Shown: one piece after another, positions 1 through 8,015 of the stretch | How positions within the stretch are numbered: position 1 is the stretch's first letter | How the letters are laid out: every line of letters begins with the position of its first letter | Assembly (NCBI GenBank): GCA_029547705.1 | Contig: JAKPOU010000041.1 | Coordinates: 326,791 to 390,790, forward strand | From: Bacteroidota bacterium | Lineage (GTDB): Bacteria; Bacteroidota; Bacteroidia; Bacteroidales; VadinHA17 | Direction of reading: 5' to 3' | Length of the DNA stretch: 64,000 nt | Program-made: the position numbers and the translations under genes | The notes under the pieces: generated by a model | Told to the model about the DNA's origin: nothing | Seen by the model: only the letters and a program-made list of their open reading frames with translations | Databases searched by the model: none

Positions 1-1
1 T

Positions 2-217
2 AAAAAATATTCTGCAGTAATTACTTTACCCTGGAGTGACTATAAAATAAACGGAGAGAATGTAAAATATGAAAATGACTCCCTGACTTTTTCTGTTTAC
101 ATCGAGGGGGAGTCAATTTCCATTGTGATGAAGATGGATGATGCATCAAAGATGACAGGCAAAGCATTATATTCAATGGGAGAAATTCCGCTGACGGCAA
201 AAAGGGTAGAGAAATAG
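2..217 (+). CDS. C-terminal fragment of an unknown protein (cut by window edge)
   Basis: An open frame runs from the left edge to a TAG stop at 215-217. It encodes about 71 residues with no start inside the window. The visible part is rich in alternating hydrophobic and charged residues, which fits a beta-rich C-terminal domain, and it ends in a basic stretch (LTAKRVEK). No family could be recognised from this tail. The next gene starts about 100 bases downstream on the same strand, so the two could be co-transcribed. Confidence 0.6.
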   Translation, partial: KKYSAVITLPWSDYKINGENVKYENDSLTFSVYIEGESISIVMKMDDASKMTGKALYSMGEIPLTAKRVEK

Positions 218-316
218 GACCGCTTTCTGATATTTGCCGTTTCCGGCATCATCAGAACAGTGCGGAACTGATTTTAATGCTGACTGATACCCTGTCAGGA
301 TCAATAAACATTATCG

Positions 317-1930
317 ATGAATCTCTCCTTAAAACTGATTGACTGGCTGGTGCTGGGGGTTGTTCTCGGCGGAAGTCTCGGTTTTGGAATGTATATGGCA
401 TACAGGAAAAAGTCGGGAAGCAGCAGTACAAATTTCTTTCTTGGAGGAAGGTCCATCAAATGGCCTGTGATCGGCGCATCCCTGTTTGCGACAAACATAG
501 GAGCAGAGCATCTTGTAGGACTTTCAGGCGATGCATACCGCTATGGCCTTTCTGCCGGCCTTGTGGAACTGACCACAGTGATCACACTGGGTTTCAGTTG
601 TGCTTTTCTTTTCCCCTGTTACATGAAGAACAAGCTGTTCACTATTCCGGAGTTTCTTGAATTAAGATATAACAGACGGGCCAGGACGTTCTTTTCCGGG
701 CTGATGCTTGTAATCAGCATAATGACAAAACTTGCTTTCACTCTTTTTGCAGGCGCCCTTGTTCTGAACAGCATTCTTGGCTGGAATATCATGCCGACCA
801 TTTTTTATCTTGGACTTACCGTTGCAGTGTTTACCATCATAGGCGGGTTCACAGCCGTTGCTTATACCGATTCCATTCAGGTTATAATCATGATATCCGG
901 TGCGGCAATCATGACAGTTATGGGATTAAACAGGGCTGGCGGCTTCGGAGGACTGATGGAAAAGGTACCGGAAATGATGTCGGTTGCCAGACCTTATGAT
1001 GATGCTGTATATCCTTTCTGGGGGATACTGGCAACGGCATTTTATGCGGGTATTTTTTACTGGGGCATCGATCAGGTTAATGTACAGAGAGTACTTGCGG
1101 CACCGGATCTTAATAATGCCAGAAAAGGTGCAATGTTTGCCACCTTGCTTAAACTGTTTCCCATTTTCATATTTGCATTGCCGGGAGTTATAGCATTTGC
1201 TCTGTTCCCCGGTGAACTTCAGGGTGATGAAACAAAGCAGACCTTTGTTCTCCTTCTTGACAGACTGCTTCCGGCCGGTCTGAGGGGCCTGCTGATGGCT
1301 TCTCTCCTTGCCGCACTTATTACATCCCTGATCGGAGTGCTGAATTCAGTATCCACCCTGTTTGTCCGGGATTTTATTGTTGAATTCAGGCCTGCCTTTC
1401 CCGAAAAGAAGCAGGTTGCTCTGGGAAGGCTTGTCATACTCGTGGTAACCCTTCTTGGAATAGGTGCCGCTTATCTGGTGTATAAAAACGAGGAAGGTTT
1501 GTATAAATATCTTCAGACAATCACTGCATATCTTGTCATACCCGTTTTCCCTGCAATTTTTTTCGGGATTACCAGTAAAAAAGTCACACTTAAGGGAGCT
1601 GCCGTTTCAGTGATTGCAGGCCTTGTACTTGCCACTCTTTTTGTGACTGATCAGCTTCTCGGCCCTGAGGCCGGCAGCAGATTGTTTCCTTTTCTGTATC
1701 ATAAACTCACCCTTAATTTCGGTTACCGTGGTTTATGGGCTGAATTGCTGATTACCGCAGTGTTATTTATCGTTTCGGCATTCACGGAAAAGACCGATCC
1801 CCTTAAGCTTAAGACAACAACTGTTGACTATTCCGGGGGAATTGCCCCGTTTGAAGGTCTGAAAGACTGGCGCCTTCACCTTTTTCTGCTGACGGTCATT
1901 ACAATACTTATCCTGTTATGGCTTAGATGA
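317..1930 (+). CDS. Sodium:solute symporter, SGLT-like (SSS family)
   Basis: A 537-residue inner-membrane protein of the sodium:solute symporter family, which couples Na+ entry to uptake of a sugar or similar solute. The sequence shows about 14 hydrophobic helices. Near residues 41-75 it has the SGLT-like run NFFLGGRSIKWP followed by GAEHLVGLSG, the region typical of the sodium/glucose branch. Length is normal for the family. The substrate cannot be read from sequence; a monosaccharide is likely. Its stop lies two bases from the end of the opposing gene at 1933-3039, so the pair converge with no visible terminator between them. The facing operon handles sugar phosphates, which makes a shared substrate possible but unproven. 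Confidence 0.88.
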   Translation: MNLSLKLIDWLVLGVVLGGSLGFGMYMAYRKKSGSSSTNFFLGGRSIKWPVIGASLFATNIGAEHLVGLSGDAYRYGLSAGLVELTTVITLGFSCAFLFPCYMKNKLFTIPEFLELRYNRRARTFFSGLMLVISIMTKLAFTLFAGALVLNSILGWNIMPTIFYLGLTVAVFTIIGGFTAVAYTDSIQVIIMISGAAIMTVMGLNRAGGFGGLMEKVPEMMSVARPYDDAVYPFWGILATAFYAGIFYWGIDQVNVQRVLAAPDLNNARKGAMFATLLKLFPIFIFALPGVIAFALFPGELQGDETKQTFVLLLDRLLPAGLRGLLMASLLAALITSLIGVLNSVSTLFVRDFIVEFRPAFPEKKQVALGRLVILVVTLLGIGAAYLVYKNEEGLYKYLQTITAYLVIPVFPAIFFGITSKKVTLKGAAVSVIAGLVLATLFVTDQLLGPEAGSRLFPFLYHKLTLNFGYRGLWAELLITAVLFIVSAFTEKTDPLKLKTTTVDYSGGIAPFEGLKDWRLHLFLLTVITILILLWLR

Positions 1931-1932
1931 TC

Positions 1933-3039
1933 TCAGGTCCTGAGTTCATGATTCAGTTCCAGCAGGAAGTCTCTGTTGTCAGCTGTCATGTAATGCATCT
2001 CACCGCCCATTCTGCTGAACGTCTTGCAGTAACGCAGATAGTAAGCGGGATTGTCATGAGGAGGTTCACCTTTCCGCGACCAGTCCCATTCAGCTTTTGC
2101 AAGATCCACCACCAGCATGAAATGGTTATCTATATGGCTGTTATTCTGGATTTTCAGATTCTGTGCCATGGAAAGTGCCTTCTCAAAAATCATCGGGGAC
2201 ATTATGGCTGACCCGACTGAGAGATACACCCCGTTCTCCAGATTATTTACGCTGCCGGCAAAATACAGGAAGTCGGTCAGTGCTGTGCGGCCTATGGCAG
2301 AACCGCTGTTCAGGGGATGGTTATAAATTATATCATGACCAATCATCGGATGTCCGGTAAAAGGCACCTTCAGATCAAATGCGGCACATTGTACCGAATA
2401 CTTCCTGAACGGATGAGGGATACCAAGAAATCCGGACCGGATCCCTGATTTTTCAATTAGATGATAAAAATCAAGGGCAGCTGCTGCCCTCGAGGGGTCA
2501 GTCCGGGAATTTATCACGGCCTCATTCAGAAGCTGATCCGGATCAGGTATGTCAATACCGTCGCGTGATATCATTTTCCCGACAGATTCACCATAGCCAT
2601 GGCCCTCGTATGCACCGGCGACCAGCGCCAGGTTGATGTATTTGCCTGTTTCCTCCCAGATGCCGAACTGCCCGTTTTTTACATTTTCCCGGACATCCTC
2701 ACTTGACATGCCCTGGAAGGCGAATTCCCAGTCGTGAATAATTCCGGCACCGTTTGTGGCAAGATGGGTAATCCATCCTTTTTCAATAAGGCTGATAAGT
2801 ATGGGAGCCAGTCCGTTTTTAATGGTATGTGCACCGAAAGCAAGGATTACCGAACTGTTTTCTTCCCTGGCCTTTCTGATCCTGTCCGCCGTTTTCCGGA
2901 TAAGCTCCCTGTTCTCACGGCTGAGCGACATGGGCAGAGCAGAAACAGGAACTGCTGCGCGTTCAATCATGATCAGATTCCTGCGTTCCGATAACTTCCT
3001 GATATGGAGCAGATCCCTGTCAAATTTTCTGAAGGTCAT
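1933..3039 (-). CDS. Possible deoxyhypusine-synthase-like Rossmann protein
   Basis: A 368-residue soluble protein. Residues about 65-115 read like the NAD-binding core of deoxyhypusine-synthase-like proteins: a GAHTIKNGLAP stretch, then a NGAGIIHDWE motif and a SSEDV turn. A second glycine-rich stretch (AYEGHGYGESVG) follows. Bacteria lack eIF5A, so hypusine formation is not expected. The start codon overlaps the stop of the upstream kinase-phosphatase gene as ATGA (3036-3039), so the two are translationally coupled. It is the last gene of a three-gene operon with an SIS isomerase and a kinase-phosphatase fusion, which suggests a sugar or sugar-phosphate substrate. The fold is a moderate-confidence call and the function is unknown. 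Confidence 0.55.
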   Translation of the reverse strand: MTFRKFDRDLLHIRKLSERRNLIMIERAAVPVSALPMSLSRENRELIRKTADRIRKAREENSSVILAFGAHTIKNGLAPILISLIEKGWITHLATNGAGIIHDWEFAFQGMSSEDVRENVKNGQFGIWEETGKYINLALVAGAYEGHGYGESVGKMISRDGIDIPDPDQLLNEAVINSRTDPSRAAAALDFYHLIEKSGIRSGFLGIPHPFRKYSVQCAAFDLKVPFTGHPMIGHDIIYNHPLNSGSAIGRTALTDFLYFAGSVNNLENGVYLSVGSAIMSPMIFEKALSMAQNLKIQNNSHIDNHFMLVVDLAKAEWDWSRKGEPPHDNPAYYLRYCKTFSRMGGEMHYMTADNRDFLLELNHELRT

Positions 3040-4940
3040 AACTTAATGTTTAACAACTCAAACAAGTATTCTGATTGGGAAAAGTCAGGCATTATGATAT
3101 CAGCTCCTGCCTTTATCAGTCTTGTCCTTTTTGACAGATTGAGTCCGTATCGCCTTAATTCGTTACTGGCAATCCCTACCGTAAGGCCGCCTCGCTTTTG
3201 TGTTTCGCGTATCTCAACGGGGCCGTCGCCAAAAGTGACAATGGACTCGGGATCTGATTTGTCAAGTGAATCAAGTATACGGTCGAGGACCATTTTTTTT
3301 GCCTCCTTGTTTATATCTCCGACAGCCCCGTAGATTCTGCCTTCAAAAAGATAATCATAGCCAAGGACCTCAGCTTCATGCCTGACATCCTCCGTATCTG
3401 TACCACTGGCCAGGTAAAGCTTGATTCCGCTGTCGTACAGAATTTTAAGAAAGGGTATTGCATTTTTGATTGTAAGATCTTCCACATTAAGCTCACCCGC
3501 CAACAGTTTATCCTCACGCTTTTTAACCATGGCAAGAAGCTCCCTGTTATAGATCTCCTTATAGCCGTATTCATCGAGCATCTCTTTCTCACTGACAAAG
3601 CCGGATTCCCTGATAATTCCGAGAAGCATTTTCATCTGCATCAGGGTCTGAATTCCTGTTGTACTGTCAATAAACTGATAAACCCTTGCTTCTGTCTTTT
3701 TGAGCAGCGCTTCATCTGCACCGGAATATTTATTTCCGAGAATTGCCCTGATCATAACGGGTGCCATTAATTTTTCCCAGCCTTCACGAAGTGTGGATAC
3801 TGTGCCGTCGTTATCGAATACTGCATGCCTGATCACAGGTTTTCCGGGCCATTTGTTAATAATTTCAACTTCTGTGTTCCCGTGGTATTTTGCCTGACGT
3901 ATATCTCCGGCCAGATCAGGACGCCAGGTGAAGTCAGGATCAGTCCCTGCCTGAAGTATTTCCTCAGGAGATGCAGTGCCCGTCTGGAAAAGCTTTCTTA
4001 CAGTCACGCCTGCAACCAGAGTTCCCAGTTCGGCGGCAATTTCTGCTGAATATCCGGCTGCCAGTGCGGACGCCGCACCTGCAAGATAACTGTCTCCCGC
4101 ACCAACGGTGTCCACCCGGGACAGTATCATCAGCCCGGGAATCTCTTTTATACCATTCTCATCGGCAATCAGGGACCCTCTGCTTCCCCGTGTTACCAGA
4201 AGCGGTTTTCCGTATCTTTCAAAAAGCGTGGCAGCTGAATTCCTTGCTTCAGCCAGAGGTACAATTTCATCCGGATTCCTGTCTATACTGCACTGACGGG
4301 AAGCCTCCACCTCATTCATTTTTCTCCAGGCTCCCCTGTAATCGCCGATATGGTTCCTGCTGTCGGCTATGAATATAGTCTGGGGAAACAAATTAATCAG
4401 TTCTGCCAGCTTTTTCCTGAAATATGCAGTATGGATCCCGGAAAGAACCTGTTCATTGATTATAATGAGATCTGTTTCAGCTACCTGATCCTTTAGACTG
4501 CTTAGCAGCAGGTCGGCTGTTTCAACCGACAGAACGTTAAAATTGCCGAAATCAATCCGGCTTTTTTCAATGTCGCCGGAATAGGGTTTTATATAAACAT
4601 GTGTTGACCAGTTCTGATTCTGGATTAAAAGATTATCTGTAGAAATGCCTGCCTGTTTCATCAGTCTGACCATTTCCACTCCGAACGGATCATTGCCGAT
4701 AACACCGAAAGCTCTTACATCCTTTACCTGCATCGCTGCAAGATTGCTGGCTACATTTCCCGCCCCGCCCAGCGAATATTTCTGCTCTTTTACAGGTATT
4801 GTCGGTTCTCCGGTTTCTATCGAGATTTCGCTTTTCGAATCATCAGTGAACCAGTAGGCATCAAGGCAGAAATCGCCTACAATTGCAATACTTGCATCCT
4901 TTATCCTGTTGATTACTTCTTCCAGTAGTTCCTTATCCAT
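3036..4940 (-). CDS. Fusion of PfkB-type (heptose-like) sugar kinase and HAD phosphatase
   Basis: A 634-residue two-domain enzyme. Residues 1 to about 335 form a PfkB/ribokinase-type kinase resembling the RfaE1/HldE heptose-7-phosphate kinase, with a GGAGNVASN substrate motif near 58-66 and DTVGAGD at 277-283, where D283 is the expected catalytic base. Residues about 370-634 form a HAD phosphatase with DNDGT at 376-380 and a late GDGPVEI motif. The cytidylyltransferase half of true HldE is absent. One chain could therefore phosphorylate a sugar phosphate at C1 and remove the other phosphate, as HldE kinase plus GmhB do in heptose synthesis. It lies downstream of a GmhA-like isomerase and is coupled to the next gene. 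The exact sugar is inferred. Confidence 0.8.
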   Translation of the reverse strand: MDKELLEEVINRIKDASIAIVGDFCLDAYWFTDDSKSEISIETGEPTIPVKEQKYSLGGAGNVASNLAAMQVKDVRAFGVIGNDPFGVEMVRLMKQAGISTDNLLIQNQNWSTHVYIKPYSGDIEKSRIDFGNFNVLSVETADLLLSSLKDQVAETDLIIINEQVLSGIHTAYFRKKLAELINLFPQTIFIADSRNHIGDYRGAWRKMNEVEASRQCSIDRNPDEIVPLAEARNSAATLFERYGKPLLVTRGSRGSLIADENGIKEIPGLMILSRVDTVGAGDSYLAGAASALAAGYSAEIAAELGTLVAGVTVRKLFQTGTASPEEILQAGTDPDFTWRPDLAGDIRQAKYHGNTEVEIINKWPGKPVIRHAVFDNDGTVSTLREGWEKLMAPVMIRAILGNKYSGADEALLKKTEARVYQFIDSTTGIQTLMQMKMLLGIIRESGFVSEKEMLDEYGYKEIYNRELLAMVKKREDKLLAGELNVEDLTIKNAIPFLKILYDSGIKLYLASGTDTEDVRHEAEVLGYDYLFEGRIYGAVGDINKEAKKMVLDRILDSLDKSDPESIVTFGDGPVEIRETQKRGGLTVGIASNELRRYGLNLSKRTRLIKAGADIIMPDFSQSEYLFELLNIKL

Positions 4941-5021
4941 ATCTGTTTGTTTTACCTGATTTCCTGTTTTCCAGACTTTTCCGGCTCCTCGCTTCCCCGG
5001 GTCTCCGGCACCACGTCCCGG

Positions 5022-5690
5022 TCAGTCCTTGTCTTTCAAGTTGTTTGTTTCTTCCCCATAGAAATATTCCTCAACAATCCTGCATATAGCATGATAAACA
5101 GGGAGCTGCAGTTCCTGTACGGAAGCAGTCTGTTCCCGCGGAACATTGATAAGGATGTCACAATATTCCTTCATTTTGCCGCCTGATTTCCCTGTTATCC
5201 CAACAACCGTGATGTTCATGGCTCTGGCAGTTATGCAGGCATCTATTATATTTTCCGAATTTCCTGAAGTACTCAGGGCAAGGAGTACGTCTTTTCCCTC
5301 ACCATAGCCAATGATTTGCTGGGCAAAGATCAGTCGGGGACCGATATCGTTGCTGATTGCGGTAATGAGTGATGTATGAGCCGCTAATGAAATTGCCGGC
5401 AGTCCGTGTTCAAGTTTCTCAGCCAGGTATCTGCCCCGGTCCGGGGATATATCTGCAAGTCTTTTCTTGAAACTCACATCCAGGGGTCTCCGTTTTTCAA
5501 AACTTTTCATCAGTTCACCCGCGATATGGCAGGCATCGGAACTGCTTCCCCCGTTTCCGCAAATCAGCAGCTTGCCGCCGGCAGTGTAACATTTGACAAT
5601 GATTCCGGAGGCCTTGTCTATTGCATCCCTTAATTCCGATAATTCAGGATATTTTCCGATCAGATTATCCAGTAAGATTTTCCTTTTCAT
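5022..5690 (-). CDS. SIS-domain sugar-phosphate isomerase, GmhA-like
   Basis: A 222-residue SIS-domain protein resembling phosphoheptose isomerase GmhA, which converts sedoheptulose 7-phosphate to glycero-manno-heptose 7-phosphate. Visible family features are the phosphate loop CGNGGSSSDACHIAGEL near residues 44-60 (H55 and E59 in the expected metal/catalytic region), the STSGNSENI loop, and a late QELQLPVYH segment with the terminal histidine kept. It is slightly longer than typical GmhA (about 190-200 residues) because of an insertion near residues 65-100. It is the first gene of the operon continuing into the kinase-phosphatase fusion 81 bases downstream. Heptose specificity is inferred from the partner; another ketose phosphate is possible. 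Confidence 0.8.
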   Translation of the reverse strand: MKRKILLDNLIGKYPELSELRDAIDKASGIIVKCYTAGGKLLICGNGGSSSDACHIAGELMKSFEKRRPLDVSFKKRLADISPDRGRYLAEKLEHGLPAISLAAHTSLITAISNDIGPRLIFAQQIIGYGEGKDVLLALSTSGNSENIIDACITARAMNITVVGITGKSGGKMKEYCDILINVPREQTASVQELQLPVYHAICRIVEEYFYGEETNNLKDKD

Positions 5691-5788
5691 TAAATCAGTT
5701 ATACTGTCATAAAAATAACATAATTCACGGAAATTCCCCTAAGGACAGCCGGGATATTACCCGGTTACCTGATACCGGTATTTTTTCT

Positions 5789-7807
5789 TCAGCTTTTTGA
5801 CATGAATTTTATCTGGATTCCGCCGAACAGCATTCTGCCAAAATCGGGATATCCGTTGACGGTGGAATATTTTCTGTCAGTCAGATTTTTTATTCTTGCA
5901 TAGAACCTTACCGGTGTATTCCATTTTGTGGTATAGCCCCCGTTGCAGTCAAGAACGAGAAAATCCCCCAGAGGCTGCGGGCCATCCGCAGGCCTGACAA
6001 AACGGTCATTTTCAAAAGGCGAAACATATTTACCCATGATGTTGAGATCAAAATTATTCCAGGCTGAATAAATTCCTGCATTTGAAATCCATACCGGATG
6101 TTCCTTGTTAATAACCATTTTGTTGTTCTCTTCCATCTTTGACTGCATTATCGTGAAATTGAAGAACGGTTTGATGATTTCGAACAGCAGGGGTGCGGTT
6201 ATTTCAAATTCAATTCCTTTCTGATACTGATTGCGGTTGTGATAGAGTTCCCTCCGGATATTTGTTTGCGGATCCAGGTATGTGGTTCCGCTCAGGACAA
6301 TACCGTTACTCTGGTATACACCGAAGGCTGTCAGGGTCATTTTCCCGTCTTCTCCTATATTGTGCAGCAATCCTATATCAATCTTGTATCGGGTTTCATT
6401 CAGGGGCTCATTAACAGGTTCTCCTCCATTGTTGTCCAGAAGTGTACCTGCCCTGGGCCTGATATTCCCGGCAGCGGAATTGAGAAAAAGCGAGAATTTT
6501 TCAGTGGTATTGTAGGTAATTCCGAAACTTCCCTGGACTATTGCCGGTTCCCATTCATCCTTCACAGGTTCAACCTGCCTGAAAGGCCCTCCTCCGCCTT
6601 CAATGTTGAATGCCCCGTAGTCGTTAAGGTAGGTGCGGGTGATCCTTATCCCGGCATCCAGGGTAACCGGCCCCAGCCGCTGTTCATCCGTTAACACGCC
6701 GGAAAAGGTTTCCGTATCGCACCTTTTGCCCATGTAAAACCTTTTCCCGTAGGGAGCAATCCAGTGATTATACAATCCTCCGAATCTTAATACGTTGTCG
6801 GGGAGTATTCTTACAGACTGGATGAAATTCAGCCCGAATTCGTAATCCTTTTCACTGGCAGTGGTTTCTTCAACCTTGTCATAAAAGGTCGGATCACGCC
6901 TGGTGTAAAACAGCTGAAGTTCGGAAGACAATGCCGAAACCGGCCTGTATGTCAGTTTAACATTGGACAGGAAAGCCTTGTAGGGGTCAAAGCCCTGAAT
7001 CATGTTCCGGACTCTGTCTTCCGCCGGAGGCAGTGCAATGGCCATCTGCCTTTCGCCATTGAGATAAAAAAGACTTGCATTCAGTCCCAGTTTGTCCGTT
7101 ATTTTCCAGTTCATTCTTGTGTACAGGTCAGTCATGGATTCCTTTGCGTGCCTGCCTTCCGGGCCGCTGGTCCTGTCGAATCCCAGACCTGCTGCATAAC
7201 TGAAATTACCAATCCTGTTTCCCGTGGAAATATGGGAATGAAGTGAATTGAAAGTGCCGTATTCCAAATCGAGGGTTGTTTCAAATCTTTCGTATTCACG
7301 GGTTTTGATATTGATAAATCCTGCCAGTCCTGACAAACCCGTCAGTAGTGCAGCACTCGATCTGATCACTTCAATTTCCTCTATGTCGGATGAGGACAGG
7401 AAATATGGCAGTTCTTCAAATTCCTTCTGCCATACTCCGTTAATCGCATAATCAGGATAGGGATATTTCTGACCTCTTACGGAAAAAAACTGTTTTACCT
7501 GCCTTCCCCTGGTTTCGGTGAAACCACCCGGAATAAAACTGACAGCGTCAATCAGGGTTCTTGCACCCTGGTTGCGTATGTCAGACCGGCGCACGGTACT
7601 GATTGTCGGGAAAAGGGATACAGTTTCAGTATAGGGTTTTGCCACGGGGTCAACAAGCCTTATCCTGGCCCGTATGGTAATGGTATCAATCTCATAGGTA
7701 CCGGGCAGTAAAATAGTGCCTTGCGGATCCTGGGCAGTGATATGAACTGTTGAAAGAAAGAAGACAAAAAAACATAAGAGCCTTGAAAACTGTTTTGAAG
7801 TGAGCAT
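5789..7807 (-). CDS. TonB-dependent outer-membrane receptor
   Basis: A 672-residue protein with an N-terminal signal peptide (cleavage likely after ITAQ). A plug domain covers residues about 60-165 (RNQGARTLIDAV, FFSVRGQKYPYPDYAING, IEEIEVIRSSAALLTG) and is followed by a long beta-barrel rich in aromatic girdle residues. The chain ends in IKFMSKS. It lacks the carboxypeptidase-like N-terminal extension and the SusD partner of polysaccharide receptors, so it more likely takes up a siderophore, metal complex, cofactor or small oligosaccharide. It is divergent from the beta-propeller gene at 8016 across a 208-base A+T-rich gap (7808-8015) in which no clear promoter or riboswitch was recognised. 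The substrate is unknown. Confidence 0.88.
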   Translation of the reverse strand: MLTSKQFSRLLCFFVFFLSTVHITAQDPQGTILLPGTYEIDTITIRARIRLVDPVAKPYTETVSLFPTISTVRRSDIRNQGARTLIDAVSFIPGGFTETRGRQVKQFFSVRGQKYPYPDYAINGVWQKEFEELPYFLSSSDIEEIEVIRSSAALLTGLSGLAGFINIKTREYERFETTLDLEYGTFNSLHSHISTGNRIGNFSYAAGLGFDRTSGPEGRHAKESMTDLYTRMNWKITDKLGLNASLFYLNGERQMAIALPPAEDRVRNMIQGFDPYKAFLSNVKLTYRPVSALSSELQLFYTRRDPTFYDKVEETTASEKDYEFGLNFIQSVRILPDNVLRFGGLYNHWIAPYGKRFYMGKRCDTETFSGVLTDEQRLGPVTLDAGIRITRTYLNDYGAFNIEGGGGPFRQVEPVKDEWEPAIVQGSFGITYNTTEKFSLFLNSAAGNIRPRAGTLLDNNGGEPVNEPLNETRYKIDIGLLHNIGEDGKMTLTAFGVYQSNGIVLSGTTYLDPQTNIRRELYHNRNQYQKGIEFEITAPLLFEIIKPFFNFTIMQSKMEENNKMVINKEHPVWISNAGIYSAWNNFDLNIMGKYVSPFENDRFVRPADGPQPLGDFLVLDCNGGYTTKWNTPVRFYARIKNLTDRKYSTVNGYPDFGRMLFGGIQIKFMSKS

Positions 7808-8015
7808 AATTGTAATTTAAATTGATATTCTGATCAGTGGCGCAAATTAAAAAAATGAATCTTTTAACTTGGTTAAAATTAGTTAAATCATTTGTCTCTG
7901 ATAATCATTTTCAGCACTATCAGTTCCTTATTGTAAAAAGGATGATTATTTTTACCTTATCTGAAATTTATTGTTTGAGTTGAAACAAATGATGTTTTAA
8001 TACCGGAAATTCAGC

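Noticed and set aside
3036..4940. Calling this gene hldE
   Set aside because: The kinase half fits, but the C-terminal half is a HAD phosphatase and the nucleotidyltransferase motif of HldE is absent.
6239..6694. 151-codon open frame inside the TonB receptor gene
   Set aside because: Antisense to the barrel-coding region with no protein-like pattern of its own.
7808..8015. Riboswitch between the TonB receptor and the propeller gene
   Set aside because: The gap is simple A+T-rich sequence with no recognisable conserved riboswitch core such as the cobalamin box.
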